From Neocallimastix lanati (nom. inval.) (lineage: Eukaryota > Neocallimastigomycota > Neocallimastigomycetes > Neocallimastigales > Neocallimastigaceae), in assembly GCA_016946835.1 (NCBI GenBank), contig JACVTC010000003.1, forward strand, positions 1,727,501 to 1,740,000: DNA of 12,500 bases, given 5' to 3'. Shown in pieces: positions 9,438 to 12,500 of this stretch. The notes beneath the pieces are model-generated. The model saw nothing but the letters and a program-made list of their open reading frames with translations. It searched no databases and was not told the DNA's origin. The position numbers were made by a program, and so were the translations under genes. Positions within the stretch are counted from its first letter, which is position 1, and every line of letters starts with the position of its first letter.

Positions 9438-9634
9438 TCGAGAAAGATTCAAGAGATGACTAAAAGGAAGCCCATCGTATAAAGCAACGTATCGGAAATA
9501 TCATTCATATTAGTCTTGCTTAAAGAGAGGTATGATAAAGAATCTATTTAAAAAGTTTGATACATCTTAATGAGAGACAGGAGACCCTATTATCCTCCCC
9601 TCTTATTAATCTTTAACTAAAAAAAAAAAAAAAT
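9438..9634. other. Higher-GC segment ending in an A15 run, unidentified
   Basis: About 180 bases (ctcgag... to ...cctcccctcttatt) are visibly richer in G and C than the surrounding intergenic DNA, then end in about 15 A (9620-9634). The matching spacer after repeat A (7004-7277) does not resemble it. No frame is open throughout: plus-strand frames hold several stops, and a minus frame reads NRFFIIPLFKQD, stop, YE, stop, YFRYVALYDGLPF. I see no tRNA boxes or 5S-like sequence. It may be an older retroposed transcript end, a gene remnant or a non-coding RNA. Confidence 0.4.
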
Positions 9635-9755
9635 TTTAAAATTAAAATATTTGTCATATTTCTAAATATGTATAAAAGTACAAATAATTGATTCTTTCAC
9701 ATTTATTAACCTTTTATAGAAAATATTTTGAAATTATGATTATTGTATAAAATTT

Positions 9756-10063
9756 TTAAATTTGTATACATTAAATAAATTCAAAAAGGGTTTCGAAATA
9801 TAAAAATTGTTGTCCAATCATATGAATAGTAAAATCATCCAACAAATACTTAAAACATAAAGTTAAAATTTATATAAATATTCACCATTTCTATTGTTAT
9901 TTATTAATCATCAATCCCTAACATTTCTGCAGATCGTGTAAATCTTTCGCCTTTTACTAAAGATTTCCGTGTAGAATTGTTATAATGTTGGGAATATAGT
10001 AATTTTTGGAAATTTTCTTCTTAAAGGAGAAAAAAATATATAATGAATTTTAATGTAAAAATT
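9756..10063. repeat. Direct repeat B', second copy
   Basis: This is the second copy of 7278-7584, about 96% identical by eye. The two copies diverge in the ~23 bp patch at about 9896-9918 and at the right-hand end. Confidence 0.9.
9886..10019 (-). pseudogene. Disrupted copy of the exon-like stretch in repeat B'
   Basis: It has the same acceptor-like and donor-like borders as 7408-7541, and the first ~33 codons are the same. After the MLGI codons, clustered base changes introduce two adjacent in-frame TAA codons, so this copy cannot code through. The damage lies only in the patch where B and B' differ. The parent protein is unidentified. Confidence 0.4.
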
Positions 10064-10430
10064 ATATTTATCTATTACTAATTGTTTTGATTTGATAGAA
10101 CTATTTATTAATTAATAATTATATTTTAAATATATGTATAGATGAATAGTTTTTGGATTTATTCTTTTATAAAAATTTCATATTTTATAAAAAATTGGAA
10201 ATTAATCAATATTTAATTATATTTGAAGTAAGAATTATTACTATTATAAATAAAATATTTTTATTGGAAATGCCCTAAGTAATTAATGATAAAAATTAAA
10301 ATTAAATATATGCATATATTATAAAAAGAAAAAATCAAAGTATATATATAGACAAAATACTATTACATAAGAATTTATTATATAAACTAAAATTTTTATT
10401 TTTTTTATATTTATAATTAAAGAGTAACAA

Positions 10431-10467
<37 letters not shown>

Positions 10468-10488
10468 TTACTTATAATTTTTATAATA

Positions 10489-10519
<31 letters not shown>

Positions 10520-10580
10520 GTTATTATTATTGTTATAAAATATTTTGAAATAATATTTAATATATTATAATAATATATAT

Positions 10581-10628
<48 letters not shown>

Positions 10629-10688
10629 CTAATATTATTATTATTTTGTTATTATTATTATTATTTTTTTTTTTTTTAACGAATTATT
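10064..10688. other. Non-coding AT-rich region downstream of NAA20
   Basis: I see no gene. The stretch is mostly A/T with an A31 run (10433-10463), an ATT/GTT microsatellite (about 10490-10535), a T40 run (10583-10622) and further ATT units to 10665. It contains the 3' flank of the NAA20 transcript. Confidence 0.75.
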
Positions 10689-10694
10689 TTTATT
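10689..10694 (-). terminator. Possible NAA20 polyadenylation signal AATAAA
   Basis: A minus-strand AATAAA lies about 46 bases after the NAA20 stop codon, a plausible distance. Such hexamers are common by chance in DNA this rich in A+T. Confidence 0.35.
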
Positions 10695-10739
10695 TCATTT
10701 GATTATTATTCATTTTTTTTCTTTTTTACTCCTTCTTCC

Positions 10740-12485
<1,746 letters not shown>

Positions 12486-12500
12486 TTTGCTATATATATA

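Noticed and set aside
9438-9620. tRNA, 5S rRNA or Pol III SINE in the higher-GC segment
   Set aside because: I found no A-box/B-box pair, no cloverleaf and no 5S-like words.
7278-10063. B and B' as long terminal repeats of an LTR retrotransposon
   Set aside because: No TG...CA ends, primer-binding site, polypurine tract or gag/pol remnant; the interior is another repeat copy plus a LINE fragment.

Overview
The window looks like AT-rich nuclear DNA of a eukaryote, most likely an early-diverging fungus of the anaerobic gut type (Neocallimastigomycota). The pointers are extreme A+T outside exons, many long A, T and AAT tracts, short spliceosomal introns with GTAAGT-like donors, and fungal-type proteins. 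This is inference: no rRNA or lineage-specific gene is present, and a dictyostelid-like amoeba is not formally excluded.

Layout. Positions 1-2826 (minus strand) hold the first ten exons of an SPT20 homologue, the SAGA co-activator subunit; its C-terminus runs off the left edge. Positions 2827-4197 are non-coding. Positions about 4198-6600 are a compound satellite: a ~50 bp unit repeated about 28 times, with (AAAAT)n runs of very different length always at the same place in the unit. Positions 6722-10063 carry two pairs of ~300 bp direct repeats in the order A, B, A', B'. The B copies contain an exon-like open stretch, disrupted in B'. Between A' and B' lies a 5'-truncated, decayed non-LTR retrotransposon (8389-9430) with a Zn-knuckle remnant, a 30-base poly(A) tail and an 8 bp flanking duplication. 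Positions 10740-12485 (minus strand) hold a complete six-exon gene for NAA20, the catalytic subunit of the NatB N-terminal acetyltransferase, reconstructed as 176 aa.

Both host genes are on the minus strand, about 7.9 kb apart. SAGA transcription control and NatB acetylation are separate housekeeping functions, and nothing suggests a cluster. The intergenic region looks like a trap for repeats, duplication and retrotransposition. I see no clear new biological system. The least explained parts are the A/B duplication with its unidentified exon-like block, the higher-GC segment after the retrotransposon tail, and AG-free microsatellites placed directly before 3' splice sites.
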